Of a stretch of 64,000 nucleotides of DNA, positions 54,798-64,000 are shown one piece after another. Each line of letters opens with the position of its first letter. The stretch's first letter is position 1. Source of the DNA: Breviolum minutum Mf 1.05b.01 (lineage: Eukaryota > Sar > Dinophyceae > Suessiales > Symbiodiniaceae); the NCBI GenBank assembly GCA_000507305.1, contig DF241451.1, positions 1 through 64,000 of the forward strand, given 5' to 3'. The notes under the pieces are model-generated. The model was not told the DNA's origin. It ran no database searches and was given only the letters and a program-made list of their open reading frames with translations. The translations under genes and the position numbers were made by a program.

Positions 54798-55375
54798 AAC
54801 CAAGCTTCGCACATATTGCGCTTTCTTTTGAAGCCTCTCCTGGGCGATGATTCCATGCTTGACTATCAATTAAAAAATTCAAAAAAACATGCTGGGTGGC
54901 TACTGAAACATCATTCCTTCGTTCGCATGTGTGTTCTTGAAAACGTTCTTTTAATGCCGGCGTGCGTCGGAAATTTGACCCTACGAGATGTTTTGACTAA
55001 ATTCTTAGATGTTTGCCATGGTATGTTTTCCAAGATTCTTGGTTCAGACTTGAAACTGCTCTTGACCTTGTGGTTTTACATTTGCCAGGTTTCGACCACC
55101 AGGTGTTCTGCATCATTGCTGGCGGCATCCAATGTGTCCTTGAGGAAAATGGCCGTAATTACCTCAGCACGATGATGATGTTTCGAAGTGCGCAGCTCCC
55201 TGCTGAACAGCGCACATCGCACACCACCATGTGGTGCATAAGGAACCGTATCCCCCGAAAGGAGTGAGTAGGTATATATTTTGAAAGGGAACCTTCCTAG
55301 CCCACCGTAGTCCCAATGTATGGAGCAAACGATGTGCAGGTGCATTGCAAGGCCACAAGCAAAATGATGTCAAAT

Positions 55376-55900
55376 AGCTGAGAAAGGTTGCTGAGAAACG
55401 CTGCTGGTAACGGCTGGTGAGAACCTGTGAGAAAGACAGAAACCCTGCTGCTGCGAATGGCTGCTGGGAAAGGCAGCTGGGAAAGGTTGCCGAGAAAGGC
55501 TGCTGAGAAAGGTTGCTGCTGTGAAAGGTTGCTGAGAATGTGGGAAAACAAAATGGTTGCTGAAAAAAGACTGCTGAGAAACCCTTCGAATGGCTAGAAA
55601 GGTAGCTGGAAGGGTTGCCGAGAAGTCTGCTGAGAAAGGCTGCTGGGAAAGGCTGAATCCACTTCGTAGTACGTAGTAAGAATTTGTAGTACGGATTAGT
55701 ACCTTGTAGTACGTTGTAGTGCTTTGTAATAAACGGAGTTGTAATACGGAATTGAATTACTTTGTGGTGCGGAGTAGTACGTGGTAGTACGTTGTACAGT
55801 AATGCTTTGTGGGTAAACGGAGTTGTAGTATGGAATTGAATATATACTTTGTAGTATGGACTAGTAGGAGTAGTACGGAACAATACTACGACGAGTTCCG
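55376..55900. repeat. Two degenerate satellite blocks
   Basis: Block one (about 55376-55660) repeats variants of GCTGCTGAGAAAGG with 12-24 bp spacing. Block two (about 55665-55890) repeats variants of TTGTAGTACGGAGTAGTACG. Together they leave a 271-codon minus-strand frame open, composed of repeat peptides (SQQPF, YYKV). That is a by-product and not a gene. Confidence 0.85.
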
Positions 55901-56029
55901 AAGATTTAGTCAAAGGAACCCTAATGGACGGGTGAATTAGAAAGTTACGGAGGTTTTGAATCAAGGTATACATCAGCAAGCTCTTTTACCACATGCAGAA
56001 CCGCATCACATCACATCATCTCACGTGAC

Positions 56030-56330
56030 GACCGACCACCTAACCTAACCTCACCACAACATCACCTAACCCCACCGCACTGCCACCTAACCTCACCTGG
56101 GTGTTTTTCTGGTCGTGTTTTGTGTAGTCGTGCTTTGTGAGGTGGTGTTTTGTGTGGTGGTGCTTTTGGTGTTGATGTTTTTGCCGTCGTGTTGTTGCGG
56201 TGGTGTTTTTGTAGTGGTAGGGTTGTTGTGGTGATGCTGTTTGGGACGGAGATGTTTTTTGTGGTGGTAATCCTTTGGGGGGTGCCGTTTTTGGGGGGTG
56301 GTGCTTCTGGTGGCATTTTTGTGTTGAAGT
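56030..56330. repeat. C/A-rich then G/T-rich degenerate repeat
   Basis: CCTAACCTCACC-type units at 56036-56100, followed by GTGGTGTTTTG-type units to about 56330. Strong strand asymmetry; no gene. Confidence 0.75.
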
Positions 56331-56339
56331 TGTAAAGTT

Positions 56340-56870
56340 CTTAAGCTACAGATTTTTGACCAACATACCAAACCGTACTCACAGCTCACGCCGGACCTCA
56401 CGTCTCCGTCATGTCCATTTACATATTGGCTGTCAACTGTTTCACCCGTTGTGCGAATCGAGATTTGTAACGACGCGAACAAAGGAACACAGCTACGCGC
56501 CCACCAAAGCCAAACCTAAATCACGTGATGATTTTGGGATGCAATCTAAATAAACAATCTACATAAACAAGCCTTGGCAAATATTACATTGGAGCAACAA
56601 TATCCTAATCGCTGTGTTTATGCACTGTGCGGTGTTTGTATACGTACACAAATAGCGCAAAGAGATGGAGAAAGGGAGTGGGACAGATATGTCACCAGCT
56701 ACATACATCTTACGCAATGCTCAGTGTATGGCACCCCCCTCCCGACTTCTGAAACCAAGCATCTCTGATCACAGCAAACCTGATTGGTCGTCAACGCAAC
56801 TTTGAAAAATTCAGATTTTTCCCTCGAATCTCGCAAAAAAAATGAAGTAAGTAGCAGGCCCTGGGCTGCC
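56340..56870. other. No supported gene
   Basis: Mixed sequence, low coding character on both strands. Confidence 0.45.
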
Positions 56871-56876
56871 GGAAAA

Positions 56877-57206
56877 TTAAGGAAACAGGCCCAGGCACAC
56901 AATCAGGGTTATGTACAGCAGGAAGAACATGGCGAAATAGCTGCTCCTAGGTAGCATGGGACTATTCCAAAAACAAATTTTTGAAGCTGCCATTGGATGG
57001 ATGCTTTTATGCCAAAAAGGGCAATAATGAAAGCCCTCTTTGCTACATGTGCTGCCTAGGCACACGCCATCAATCACTGGCCGCGCGTAAGTCGGCCAAT
57101 TCCTCAGACATACCGGCGCCCGGGCAGGATTTGTCAATAATACAAGCAAGACGCTAACCACAAAAGGCGAACAGACAAAAGCTTCTTGCTGCCAGCAACC
57201 CAGCAA
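56877..57206 (-). CDS. Cys-rich exon with two hydrophobic segments
   Basis: The minus frame reads AFVCSPFVVSVLLVLLTNPA, PTYARPVIDGVCLGSTCSKE and YFAMFFLLYITLIVCLGLF with TAA at 56877. Eight or more Cys between two membrane-like segments suggest a lumenal or extracellular loop. Family unknown. Confidence 0.55.
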   Translation of the reverse strand: MLGCWQQEAFVCSPFVVSVLLVLLTNPARAPVCLRNWPTYARPVIDGVCLGSTCSKEGFHYCPFWHKSIHPMAASKICFWNSPMLPRSSYFAMFFLLYITLIVCLGLFP

Positions 57207-57209
57207 AAG

Positions 57210-57598
57210 TTATTTCGTATAGGGTGTACATGGACCGCAAAGCCGTGCCTTGGTTTCGGCATCAAAACACACGCGCTCCATGCAGTTTTGGAAACCAACC
57301 ATGCAACATGATTTCGAACATCTATTTTGACAAAAAAAGGTTGTCGAACACAATTCTTTCCTCAAGCAATTTAATGTTGACCTTTTGTAGCGGAATAAGG
57401 TTCTCTTTAGAAAACCGGCACCGCACAAGCAGCCAATTGTGATGCCGACAAAGCGCGCTATTTTCAAAAACACCAGGCGTCAAACCGGACCGTGAAACGA
57501 CATCGAGGACATCGAGTGGCCGACCCTTAAAGCTAAACCAAGTCCCGCAGACAAGGCGAAGAAAATGAAGTGACCAATCGGTGAACTGTTGAACCAAT
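57210..57598 (-). CDS. Cys-rich exons upstream of the membrane exon
   Basis: Block one (57460-57598) reads FLRLVCGTWFSFKGRPLDVL then VSRSGLTPGVFENSALC. Block two (57210-57440), in another frame, reads FVGITIGCLCGAGFLKRTLF then NRCSKSCCMVGFQNCMERVC. Probably two exons with a short intron near 57440-57460. A decayed copy of block one lies at 59800-59940. Confidence 0.55.
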
Positions 57599-57928
57599 GA
57601 AAAAAGTTCAGCTCAAATGTCAGGGCACGCAGTGAGAGCTGCTACCACATCTTCACGAAATAGATCTTGAGCCTTAATGTTGCATCTCTGCAAGTGCGGC
57701 AAATCGTCCAAAGCACCTGCAGCATTCAAAGGCACTGACTCAGCGCCATGAAACCCAAGTTCCAAGGAACTTCAACCAGCCAAGGAGGCCTTCTTATCGA
57801 GCCGTTGAAGCTGACAATCAAACTTTCCTTTTCTTCACAAGGATGCTTTGACCGAAGACTCACTCAGCTTCGTCACAAATTGAAGAGGGTGAATTGTGAG
57901 CAGCTGCCTTGCCAGAACGAAGGTAACT

Positions 57929-58367
57929 TCAACGCCTGCTGCCAGCCAACATGCCTCCTGCAGAATCTCCTTCTATTTGAATATGCTTGGTCAACCATTG
58001 AGGCAAAGGTGACATCAGTCCACTTGACAGTTTTAGCTTTTGGAATTCCAAGCGCAAGGATTCATTCCTCCTCTCCTTCAGAAACGATTTCCAAAGTGCC
58101 ACTGGTAACAACTTCAAATAGAAAAAGGCTACCGCGACTCCAAGGTTGCGGCTGTGTGGGGAAGCAATGGGGTAAAACGTGACCACGGATCTTGCTCAAA
58201 GGCAACCCAAAAAAAAACAAGAATCCGAATTCCCTTGCCATCTGAATGGCTACCACTGAGGAGCTCGAAAAGCTGTTCTGTTCGACACGCCGCTGTGCCG
58301 CCAGGCTCAAAAAGTCATCTTGATGTATGCATCTAGTCAATGATGATTTTGAAGTTGCCAGTGCCAC
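57929..58367 (-). CDS. Exon candidates, helical basic protein
   Basis: At 58230-58367 the frame reads DDFLSLAAQRRVEQNSFSSS then VVAIQMARE. At 57929-58110 another reads VALWKSFLKERRNESLRLEF then SSGLMSPLPQWLTKHIQIEG and a stop. They may be consecutive exons; the junction was not proven. Confidence 0.5.
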
Positions 58368-58527
58368 CAGGAAGCGCCTTCAAATTGATGCCTGCATGAC
58401 ACTAGTTGGACTTTTGTAGTGCCCCACTTCTAAGCAACAAAGAATCTTGCTATAAACGATCTTCTGAATGTGGGCCGCTTACACAGTGAAAGTCATCCAC
58501 ATGGCCGGGGGCGGGCACTTTCCAATC

Positions 58528-58743
58528 TCAAGTGCCGAGACAACCTTTACCTAGAACTGGTTTTGCTTCAAACCCACCAACCAGCGCGCGATTAAGAGAA
58601 AGCCAAAGTCTTGTGGGCGCTGTTGTCAATCCATAGATATTGCGAAGCACCCTTACCACACCATTCCCTGACACGCCGAGAGCTTGCCCAATTTCTTGAC
58701 CCGGCCTTTGGCTTGCCCTTCCCCTTCCATGCGGCTTCGGCAC
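58528..58743 (-). mobile_element. Ty1/copia reverse-transcriptase fragment
   Basis: The minus frame GQEIGQALGVSGNGVVRVL then RNIYGLTTAPTRLWLSL has the copia RT signature: a short spacer, V-x-R/K-L-x-K-x-[IL]-YGL-x-x-[AS]-P-x-x-W, followed by a Gly-Phe about 12 residues on (ALVGGFEAK). The flanking sequence lacks the YVDD catalytic box and RNase H, so it is a fragment. It sits between host-like exons, so it may be a relic insertion or an exapted piece. Confidence 0.7.
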
Positions 58744-58922
58744 CCAACCAGCGGATGTCGACTTGCCCTTGCCTCTTAAAATTTGCGCGTCCTAGTCATC
58801 CCACTCCGATTCTACAGTAAAGGAAGACATGGGCCTTCCTTTCATGCCATTGACATCTTCACACCATCTCGAAGCAGCTGTAGCGCCTTGGGCTTTTATG
58901 AAGAGCCTCTGCCTGAAGACTT

Positions 58923-59204
58923 TCAGCTTCCTTTCTCATCTTGAAAAGAACCCGCATGTGCAGGGTCTTGAAGACCAGGTACCAATATAATTTCGGTAGG
59001 TGCTACTTGCTGATAGCGCCATTCATGATCACCATCCCTCCTACCCAAAACATTTTTGGCCTCGAGGGTGGCATCTTGTCGATTTTGTGCTCCAAGCAAT
59101 GCAATTGAAAGTTTTGATTGGAAACTAGAAGTGCCAGAAGTGCCATTGTGGCACCTTGTCCTTGAAGAACCCGGCCCCTTCAAAGGACCATCAACATATT
59201 GCAT
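58923..59204 (-). mobile_element. Possible further retroelement remnant
   Basis: Open minus frame with GAQNRQDATLEAKNVLGRRD then YQQVAPTEIILVPGLQDPAH. It lies on the same strand just upstream of the RT fragment and has polyprotein-like character, but I see no diagnostic motif. Confidence 0.35.
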
Positions 59205-59630
59205 TGTGGAATGGTAGCTCGACTTCGTGGAGAAGACCCGCCAGGGCTCGACATCGATTTGGGCGACAATGGGGTTGATGCTATGGCTATGGATGACTTC
59301 ATGTTTCGGGAAGCTATTTGGCCTAACACTTCAGGAGACAAGCGGGGCATCAAGCAGCATGAGAAAACGTTTGACCTACTGGAAGAAAGACGCACCAACG
59401 GATACCAATACTTTGATGATTGCTGTGATCATCTTGGAATGATGGTGGTGCTGCTGGTGGAGAAGATCGTTGCCAGGAAGCTCGAGAAGAACAACGTGAT
59501 GCTGCTACTGCGACAGCTTGTGTGGATGGTGGGTATGGGTGAATCTGAACTTCACCGCGCTCCTTCTGTTCATCGCACTGTCGGATCTACAGCAATAGTA
59601 GTGAAGGGCTTCCCCCTAGCTCTGTTGTAG
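59199..59630 (+). CDS. Plus-strand acidic protein or exon
   Basis: 143 codons, plus strand: ARLRGEDPPGLDIDLGDNGV, DDFMFREAIWPNTSGDKRGI, FDLLEERRTNGYQYFDDCCD then LLVEKIVARKLEKNNVMLLL, ending TAG. Natural codon mix. A Met at 59214 could be a start, or the exon may begin after an acceptor. It overlaps the 3' edge of the retroelement remnant. Family unknown. Confidence 0.6.
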   Translation: MHCGMVARLRGEDPPGLDIDLGDNGVDAMAMDDFMFREAIWPNTSGDKRGIKQHEKTFDLLEERRTNGYQYFDDCCDHLGMMVVLLVEKIVARKLEKNNVMLLLRQLVWMVGMGESELHRAPSVHRTVGSTAIVVKGFPLALL

Positions 59631-59799
59631 ATGCACGCCTCACATCTTTAGTGCCACCAAAAGACAATTTTGAGTTTGAGTCACTGATGATGCCACCGAA
59701 GCCATAGCCCCCAGAACGCACAGCTCTGCTACCAATGAGCGCAGCTAGCAGCAGTGGCTGCAGTGATTGTAGAGCAGGCAAGAGTGATGCCCACAACGC

Positions 59800-59940
59800 G
59801 CACTATTTGCGAAAACACCAGGCGTCAAACCGGACCATGAAACGACATCGAGTGGCTGACCCTATTAAAGCTGAGTCAAGTCCCGCAGGCAAGGCAAAGT
59901 AAATGAAATGACCTGACAGGCACAAATGGGTAAACTGTTG
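59800..59940 (-). pseudogene. Decayed duplicate of the 57.5-kb exon
   Basis: About 140 bp is homologous to 57463-57598 in direct orientation. Shared stretches include AAAACACCAGGCGTCAAACC and ATGAAACGACATCGA-type sequence, with about 85% identity by eye. The copy carries an in-frame TGA, single-base indels and lacks a 9-bp direct repeat present in the first copy, so it cannot encode the same peptide. Confidence 0.75.
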
Positions 59941-60074
59941 GGAAGGTCCTGCGCTTCGCTCATCAAGCCATCCTCCGCGGCCATCCTCTGGTGGTCATCT
60001 ACTTGATGTCATCTTTGCGCTGTAAGGATTGGTGGCCGAAAAAACTAAGCAGGGGAACTAAATGCTCCAAGCCA

Positions 60075-60422
60075 TCAAACTTGGTCCAACAGACTCCACA
60101 AAATAACGGGACTGTTCGCTATGAATCTTACTTCACAGATTCTTCTATATACTTCAATATGAACCCAGGAAACTTTGGCCACCCTGAACATGGCAAACTG
60201 GCCATTCTTCAGCACGCCAACCCTTCTATACACCGATGGAGGGCATCTACACTTCACAGGGCATCTAGGCATGTAGCAACATGCCGGCAACTGCAAAAAC
60301 TCCGAGGTGCCATAGTGTTTCCATATCCACTCCCTCTTGTCCATGTCTTGGCTCGTATCTGCAATAAACTCTTGAAGCCTAAGTCAGAATTAGCCCGTTC
60401 CATTCCTCTGTTCTGTATATAG
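60075..60422. CDS. Coding region, strand and frame ambiguous
   Basis: The minus frame (DKREWIWKHYGTSEFLQLPA, then FRVAKVSWVHIEVYRRICEV) would suit the region after S6 of the channel gene. A plus frame of 143 codons (RYESYFTDSSIYFNMNPGNF, then CNKLLKPKSELARSIPLFC) is equally natural. I do not choose. Confidence 0.4.
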
Positions 60423-60439
60423 TGGCAAAACAGCTGTGC

Positions 60440-62264
60440 TCTGATCTTGCCAGGGCACAAATTTCCCATCATCAGGGCACCCATCACCATAAAGATGGCA
60501 AGCAGCACCATGGCCCAGCACAAAGAGGGTAAGAAAGAGTAGCCTTGGCACCCCCACTCAGATTGGAATGAGTCTTTCCACGCACTCCATCCTCATCTCA
60601 TCACCGCTTGAAACACAATGACAAATCCCATCAAATCCCAGCACATGCGGTTACCTTTCAGAAAGGAAGGAAATCAAAATCACCGAAAAGTGGTTGACCG
60701 AAGAAAGGAATTTTGCTGTCCATCTGCCAGGAAGTTTGGGGGTGCTTTTTGCAATGAAACGCAAATAAATACCAAGGAACAAGCCTGCACTAGCACCCGC
60801 AAGCCACGGAACAATCTAAGAGTTCTCCTTGGAAAGATAGGCTGTGACTGGCTCACACGAGCTAAGCACTAAAATGGTAGAAAAGTAGACACCACTCTGG
60901 CTCACAATGGCATGGTGGTGAAGTAGTGCATGGCAAGGAAACATGTGCGCCAAAGCTTCACGTCCAGGTCTGACTCACTCCGAGCATGGGGCATACAAAG
61001 ACAAGTAAGAGCTGAGATGCTGTGTATTAATCCTATGCCGAACACGAATGTCCCCAGAATTCCTGTGCTGTGAAATTGTAGCACACGTGGAAGGACTTTT
61101 CCACACTCCAAGCACTTTTCAGGAGACCTATCTTTAAGCCAAGCATCACCATGCGGATGGCTCTCATTGACTTCACAGCTCGCATAAATCGCAGGAGAAT
61201 CATCTGATCTGTGGCACCACCTAGTGGAAGCACCCACCATTTGCCACCCTGCGTTTTTTAAGCCTCTTTTAGCCCCCTCACAGGACCCCACTTGGGAACA
61301 TTGCCCCAGCCTGAAAGAGCCATGGGCCTCAAAACCCAAACATCCAAGCAGGTGATCGAGGCCAAGAAGATATCGAACCAATTTCTTGGCAGCAGACGAT
61401 TTCAGACGTATCACAAGGACCAAAAAGGGTGTATTGGAGCATGTCTAAAACATCATGAAGCTTCAACCAGTGAATGAAAAATCAAGGCATGAGTACCAGA
61501 TCATCACAGTCAATTCGCGATGAACTACGTAAACTCATCGTATATCAGTTATGGCCTTCCTGTTGGCTTAAGACCCCCTGCAAACGTAGCCCACACACAG
61601 TATGCATTCGCATCTGAGCGTCGCCACGGTGTGACAGAACTTGCACTTCTCCACCCAGATCCTGCACCTGCACGAGAGAAGAAAGTCACTAGTTGAACCA
61701 ACCAAACATACAGGTTGATAGAAAGCAAGTGTGCGTAAATCCCTCAGAAACATAAGTAACTCGGAAACCAATGACGTTGTCTTACGGTTCTCCTTCACAT
61801 AGTACTATAGAACTAGAACTGAAATTGAGTTTACGCTTGAGCTCTTGTGCTCCGATTGCAAACGTGAGAAGACATTCATGTCCAAGCCCATATGTAATTA
61901 TGCGACTATACGCAAGTGTATGTAAACACGCTACAACCCGCACTTTTTCATCAGAACTTGGAGTTTGCTCTGGAAGAAAGTCCAAATGAGTATACCATAT
62001 ACATGTACTATAGATATACAGTATATATGTATATCATATGTATCATATATATATCACAAATATACTTACAAACTTACAAGCATTCTGTCGGAGCGACTTT
62101 TCATGCTGATGCACCCAGCACCTGCACACCATCCCTTTACATGCGAGTGAGGAATCAGTGAAAGGCTGCAACAGCGCCAATCGCCGAGGAACATCAGTTC
62201 CAAGAAGTACAGCACTGCAAAGGCATTGTCCACCACAGAAAAGAACCAGGATACATCTGACACC
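60440..62264 (-). CDS. Voltage-gated cation channel (S2-S6 exons)
   Basis: S2-like exon about 62170-62264: SWFFSVVDNAFAVLYFLELM then FLGDW. S3 exon about 61300-61400: RNWFDIFLASITCLDVWVL, ending AAT|GTTCCC. S4 exon 61150-61248 (GCAG|GGT to ATG|GTGATG, 33 codons): LRFMRAVKSMRAIRM, basic residues at every third position, R-R-K-R-R, the voltage sensor. S5/pore exon 60906-61114 (AAAAG|TGC to CATT|GTGAGCC): linker GKVLPRVLQFHSTG, S5 ILGTFVFGIGLIHSISALTC, pore-helix-like KLWRTCFLAMHYFTTM. Probable S6 at about 60460-60545: WAMVLLAIFMVMGALMMGNL. The S3-S4-S5 junctions are phase 0 over introns of 51 and 35 nt. The pattern fits Nav/Cav-type 6-TM domains; ion selectivity cannot be read because the filter exon is not found. 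Exons at 62.3-62.9 kb may be its N-terminal part. Confidence 0.8.
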
Positions 62265-62310
62265 TGGTCTCACCATGGGTTGAACCCGCCCAGGAAGATC
62301 ATAAAAATTA

Positions 62311-62570
62311 TCAACGGTGCAAGTGGAACAAATACAATCGAAGGTGAGACACGCAACACCCAAAAATGCACTTGGTGATTACACCCCTGGCCCCCTCCCA
62401 AGCCAAACACGCACTAACTCGTAACAACACCGAAAGACAGTGACAACTCCCCAGCCCAGTGGCCGCTGTGTGCCAAGGTACCGGCCCAGAATCTGCTTGT
62501 CTGAACTCCTGCCCATTGAAACGACCTTCGAACTCCAACTCCACAGCCATAAAAATGGAATTCGCCTCAT
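62311..62570 (-). CDS. Possible N-terminal exon of the channel gene
   Basis: Two minus frames compete: one with SDKQILGRYLGTQRPLGWGV then FRCCYELVRVWLGRGP, another with VELEFEGRFNGQEFRQADSG. A hydrophobic segment VFVPLAPLIIFMIFLGGF at 62280-62340 could be S1, but its junction to S2 is out of phase. Confidence 0.35.
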
Positions 62571-62740
62571 GCGCTCATGAACTCATGCACCCAAGAAATG
62601 AATGCTAGAAAGTCGATCAGGAAGGGCGCTCCTGACTGAAAGGCACTTCCTTGTGCAAGGCTGTACAATTACGAAACGATGGGTTCTACATAAGTTCTTG
62701 ATAAACCTGCCTTTATGCAACTGCTCCACTGTGTACTTAG

Positions 62741-62932
62741 TCAGCTTGATGGCAATTTGACTTTCATACTTTCAGCAGATGCGTGGATTTTCCGGTGCTG
62801 CTTGCATCTGCAGCTGTAGCTCAGAAGGTCATACGACAAGTCATTGGATCCAAGCAGCGAGGACACAAAGACCAGCCTCAGATTGTGAGGAACGTGTGCT
62901 CTCAAAAATACCCGAAAGCGCCGAAAGTGCAT
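62741..62932 (-). CDS. Coding exon upstream of the channel
   Basis: The frame reads FRVFLRAHVPHNLRLVFVSS, LLGSNDLSYDLLSYSCRCKQ then HRKIHASAESMKVKLPS, TAA at 62741. Natural composition. It may belong to the channel or end a separate gene. Confidence 0.5.
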   Translation of the reverse strand: MHFRRFRVFLRAHVPHNLRLVFVSSLLGSNDLSYDLLSYSCRCKQHRKIHASAESMKVKLPSS

Positions 62933-63108
62933 ATGGAACTTAAGAAATCGCGACGTTAAACTGCACGAGGGTTATCTTACCAGGACATACCACCTCCAAA
63001 AGCCATTTGGCTTTGGCGCGATTAAGACCAAGAGGTACCGACCCCCGACCCTATTTCTGTTTCACGTGATAACGTGCCTCAACCAGCAATGTTATGCACT
63101 GTTGATAT

Positions 63109-63457
63109 TTGAAGATCCAATCCCTTCTTGAGCCACTGCCAATGCTCCAGGCAACCTACATGGAAAGCTATTTGTCTGAGTCCTTGTGTTACTGGGGCTT
63201 CGGCCACACAATCCAAGCGGTACAACAACTTTTGCTTGTCATCGACACCTCACTGGCACTACCACAAGCAAAGCGGCCAGCCAGCCGGGCCAGCAAAGAA
63301 AGAGAGAGAAACCAAATTAGATTCAGCAGATCAGGAACTGGAAAAGGTGACTCCCAACCAAAGCTTAGCAGCAGTATCATGCATTCTTTGCAAACATTTG
63401 TGTGGCATCCAAGGTTCTGCGCAAAGCATAGAGAACAAAATCAAGAGCGACAACTGA
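63109..63457 (+). CDS. Plus-strand coding exon(s)
   Basis: From about 63225 to TGA at 63457 the frame reads QSGQPAGPAKKERETKLDSA, DQELEKVTPNQSLAAVSCIL then CKHLCGIQGSAQSIENKIKS. Charged and helical with CxxxxxxC spacing. A different frame at 63109-63230 (ATYMESYLSESLCYWGFGHT) may be the previous exon. Confidence 0.6.
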
Positions 63458-63484
63458 GAGGAGTGTCGTTATCATTTTTGATTC

Positions 63485-63769
63485 ATGGTCATAAAAAGGG
63501 ACAAAGCTACGTGCACATCTGGTCGTCTCGTGGCAGCATACAGTAAGGGTTCAAAAACAGTCTTGCAACCTCAAACAGACATGGACCATCAGACTTCCAG
63601 CCGGAGTCCAGTGGTAAAGGAGCCAAGAGCCAAGTGGCTAAAAGGTTTGTGTGCGAGGGACTCGGAGTTCGTTATCGCCGATGTCCTGAGCCCGCGAGTC
63701 GATCCAAACCACAGTGCTTTGGCACCTGAAGTTTCCATCTTCCCGGAACTTCAATTTGTTTCGTCCTAA
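63485..63769 (+). CDS. Plus-strand terminal exon
   Basis: The frame reads DMDHQTSSRSPVVKEPRAKW, LKGLCARDSEFVIADVLSPR then PNHSALAPEVSIFPELQFVS, TAA. Good composition. Possibly the 3' end of the same gene as the preceding exon. Confidence 0.6.
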   Translation: MVIKRDKATCTSGRLVAAYSKGSKTVLQPQTDMDHQTSSRSPVVKEPRAKWLKGLCARDSEFVIADVLSPRVDPNHSALAPEVSIFPELQFVSS

Positions 63770-63779
63770 TGTCGGTTCT

Positions 63780-64000
63780 TGGCGATTTTAGCGCAGCCTT
63801 TGAAATTGTTCACTTGCTTCACTGCTGCAAGACTTCACTGCTCAGGTTTCAACAACAGAAAGCCACTCCTCTATCCGTCCGACAAACATTTTCCTGGAGC
63901 TCAACTAAGGCTCCGGGTGTCTTTTTTCTGGGCATCTTTTGCATCACCCATGCCATCAGGATCAACCTGAACCAGCACCAGCTCGGGCGATTTCAACTCC
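63780..64000. other. Window edge, weak coding signal
   Basis: Short open stretches on both strands (for example VGRIEEWLSVVE on minus); not assignable. Confidence 0.35.

Noticed and set aside
55164-55979. 271-codon minus-strand frame
   Set aside because: Made entirely of two degenerate satellite repeats; peptide repeats follow the DNA repeat.
56036-56100. CCTAACC units as telomeric repeat
   Set aside because: Irregular, few copies, internal in the window and not the TTTAGGG-type telomere expected for dinoflagellates.

Overview
The window reads as nuclear DNA of a protist with split genes. A dinoflagellate of the Symbiodiniaceae type is my best guess. The reasons are: coding sequence broken into short exons (about 30-300 nt) in a microsatellite-rich background of medium GC; acceptors that mostly read AG|G; several introns with a GC donor, and probably one with GA, whose reading phases fit exactly; and a degenerate Ty1/copia reverse transcriptase. 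I saw no intact or relict dinoflagellate spliced leader, no tRNA or rRNA, and no bacterial signals, so the organism call is an inference.

Most genes lie on the minus strand. Plus-strand blocks sit at about 20.4-21.8, 29.1-30.0, 36.2-36.4, 43.5-43.8, 49.5-50.3, 59.2-59.6 and 63.1-63.8 kb. Two genes are single long uninterrupted frames: an MFS transporter (11,981-13,294) and an aminoacylase-1-type M20 peptidase (53,238-54,542). A TPR protein (45,467-46,198) is also one open frame. The rest are multi-exon. I could join exons with matching phase for an unknown protein at 16.6-18.4 kb (seven exons), a membrane protein with a FLUC-like motif (29.9-31.0 kb), a PB1-domain protein with a zinc-ribbon-like tail (38.0-39.1 kb), a small N-myristoylation-type protein (48.8-49.1 kb), and a voltage-gated cation channel whose S3, S4 and S5/pore exons join cleanly (60.4-62.3 kb).

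Region by region: 0-8 kb, trinucleotide repeats and several minus-strand genes of unknown family. 10-18.4 kb, minus-strand exons around the MFS gene. 18.4-20.4 kb, microsatellites. 20.4-21.8 kb, a plus-strand gene with a Pro-Pro-Gln repeat. 22.8-28 kb, minus-strand exons. 28.8-33.6 kb, mixed strands and membrane proteins. 34-36 kb, AT/pyrimidine-rich satellite-like DNA. 36-48 kb, dense minus-strand genes. 48-52.5 kb, mixed. 53-54.5 kb, aminoacylase. 54.7-56.4 kb, degenerate repeats. 57-60 kb, a Cys-rich membrane-type gene, a decayed duplicate of one of its exons, and copia remnants. 60-62.9 kb, ion channel. 63.1-63.8 kb, a plus-strand gene.

I see no operon-like functional grouping; the recognised genes look like unrelated housekeeping, transport and signalling functions. 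Exon ends are given exactly only where donor, acceptor and phase agree; other limits are approximate.
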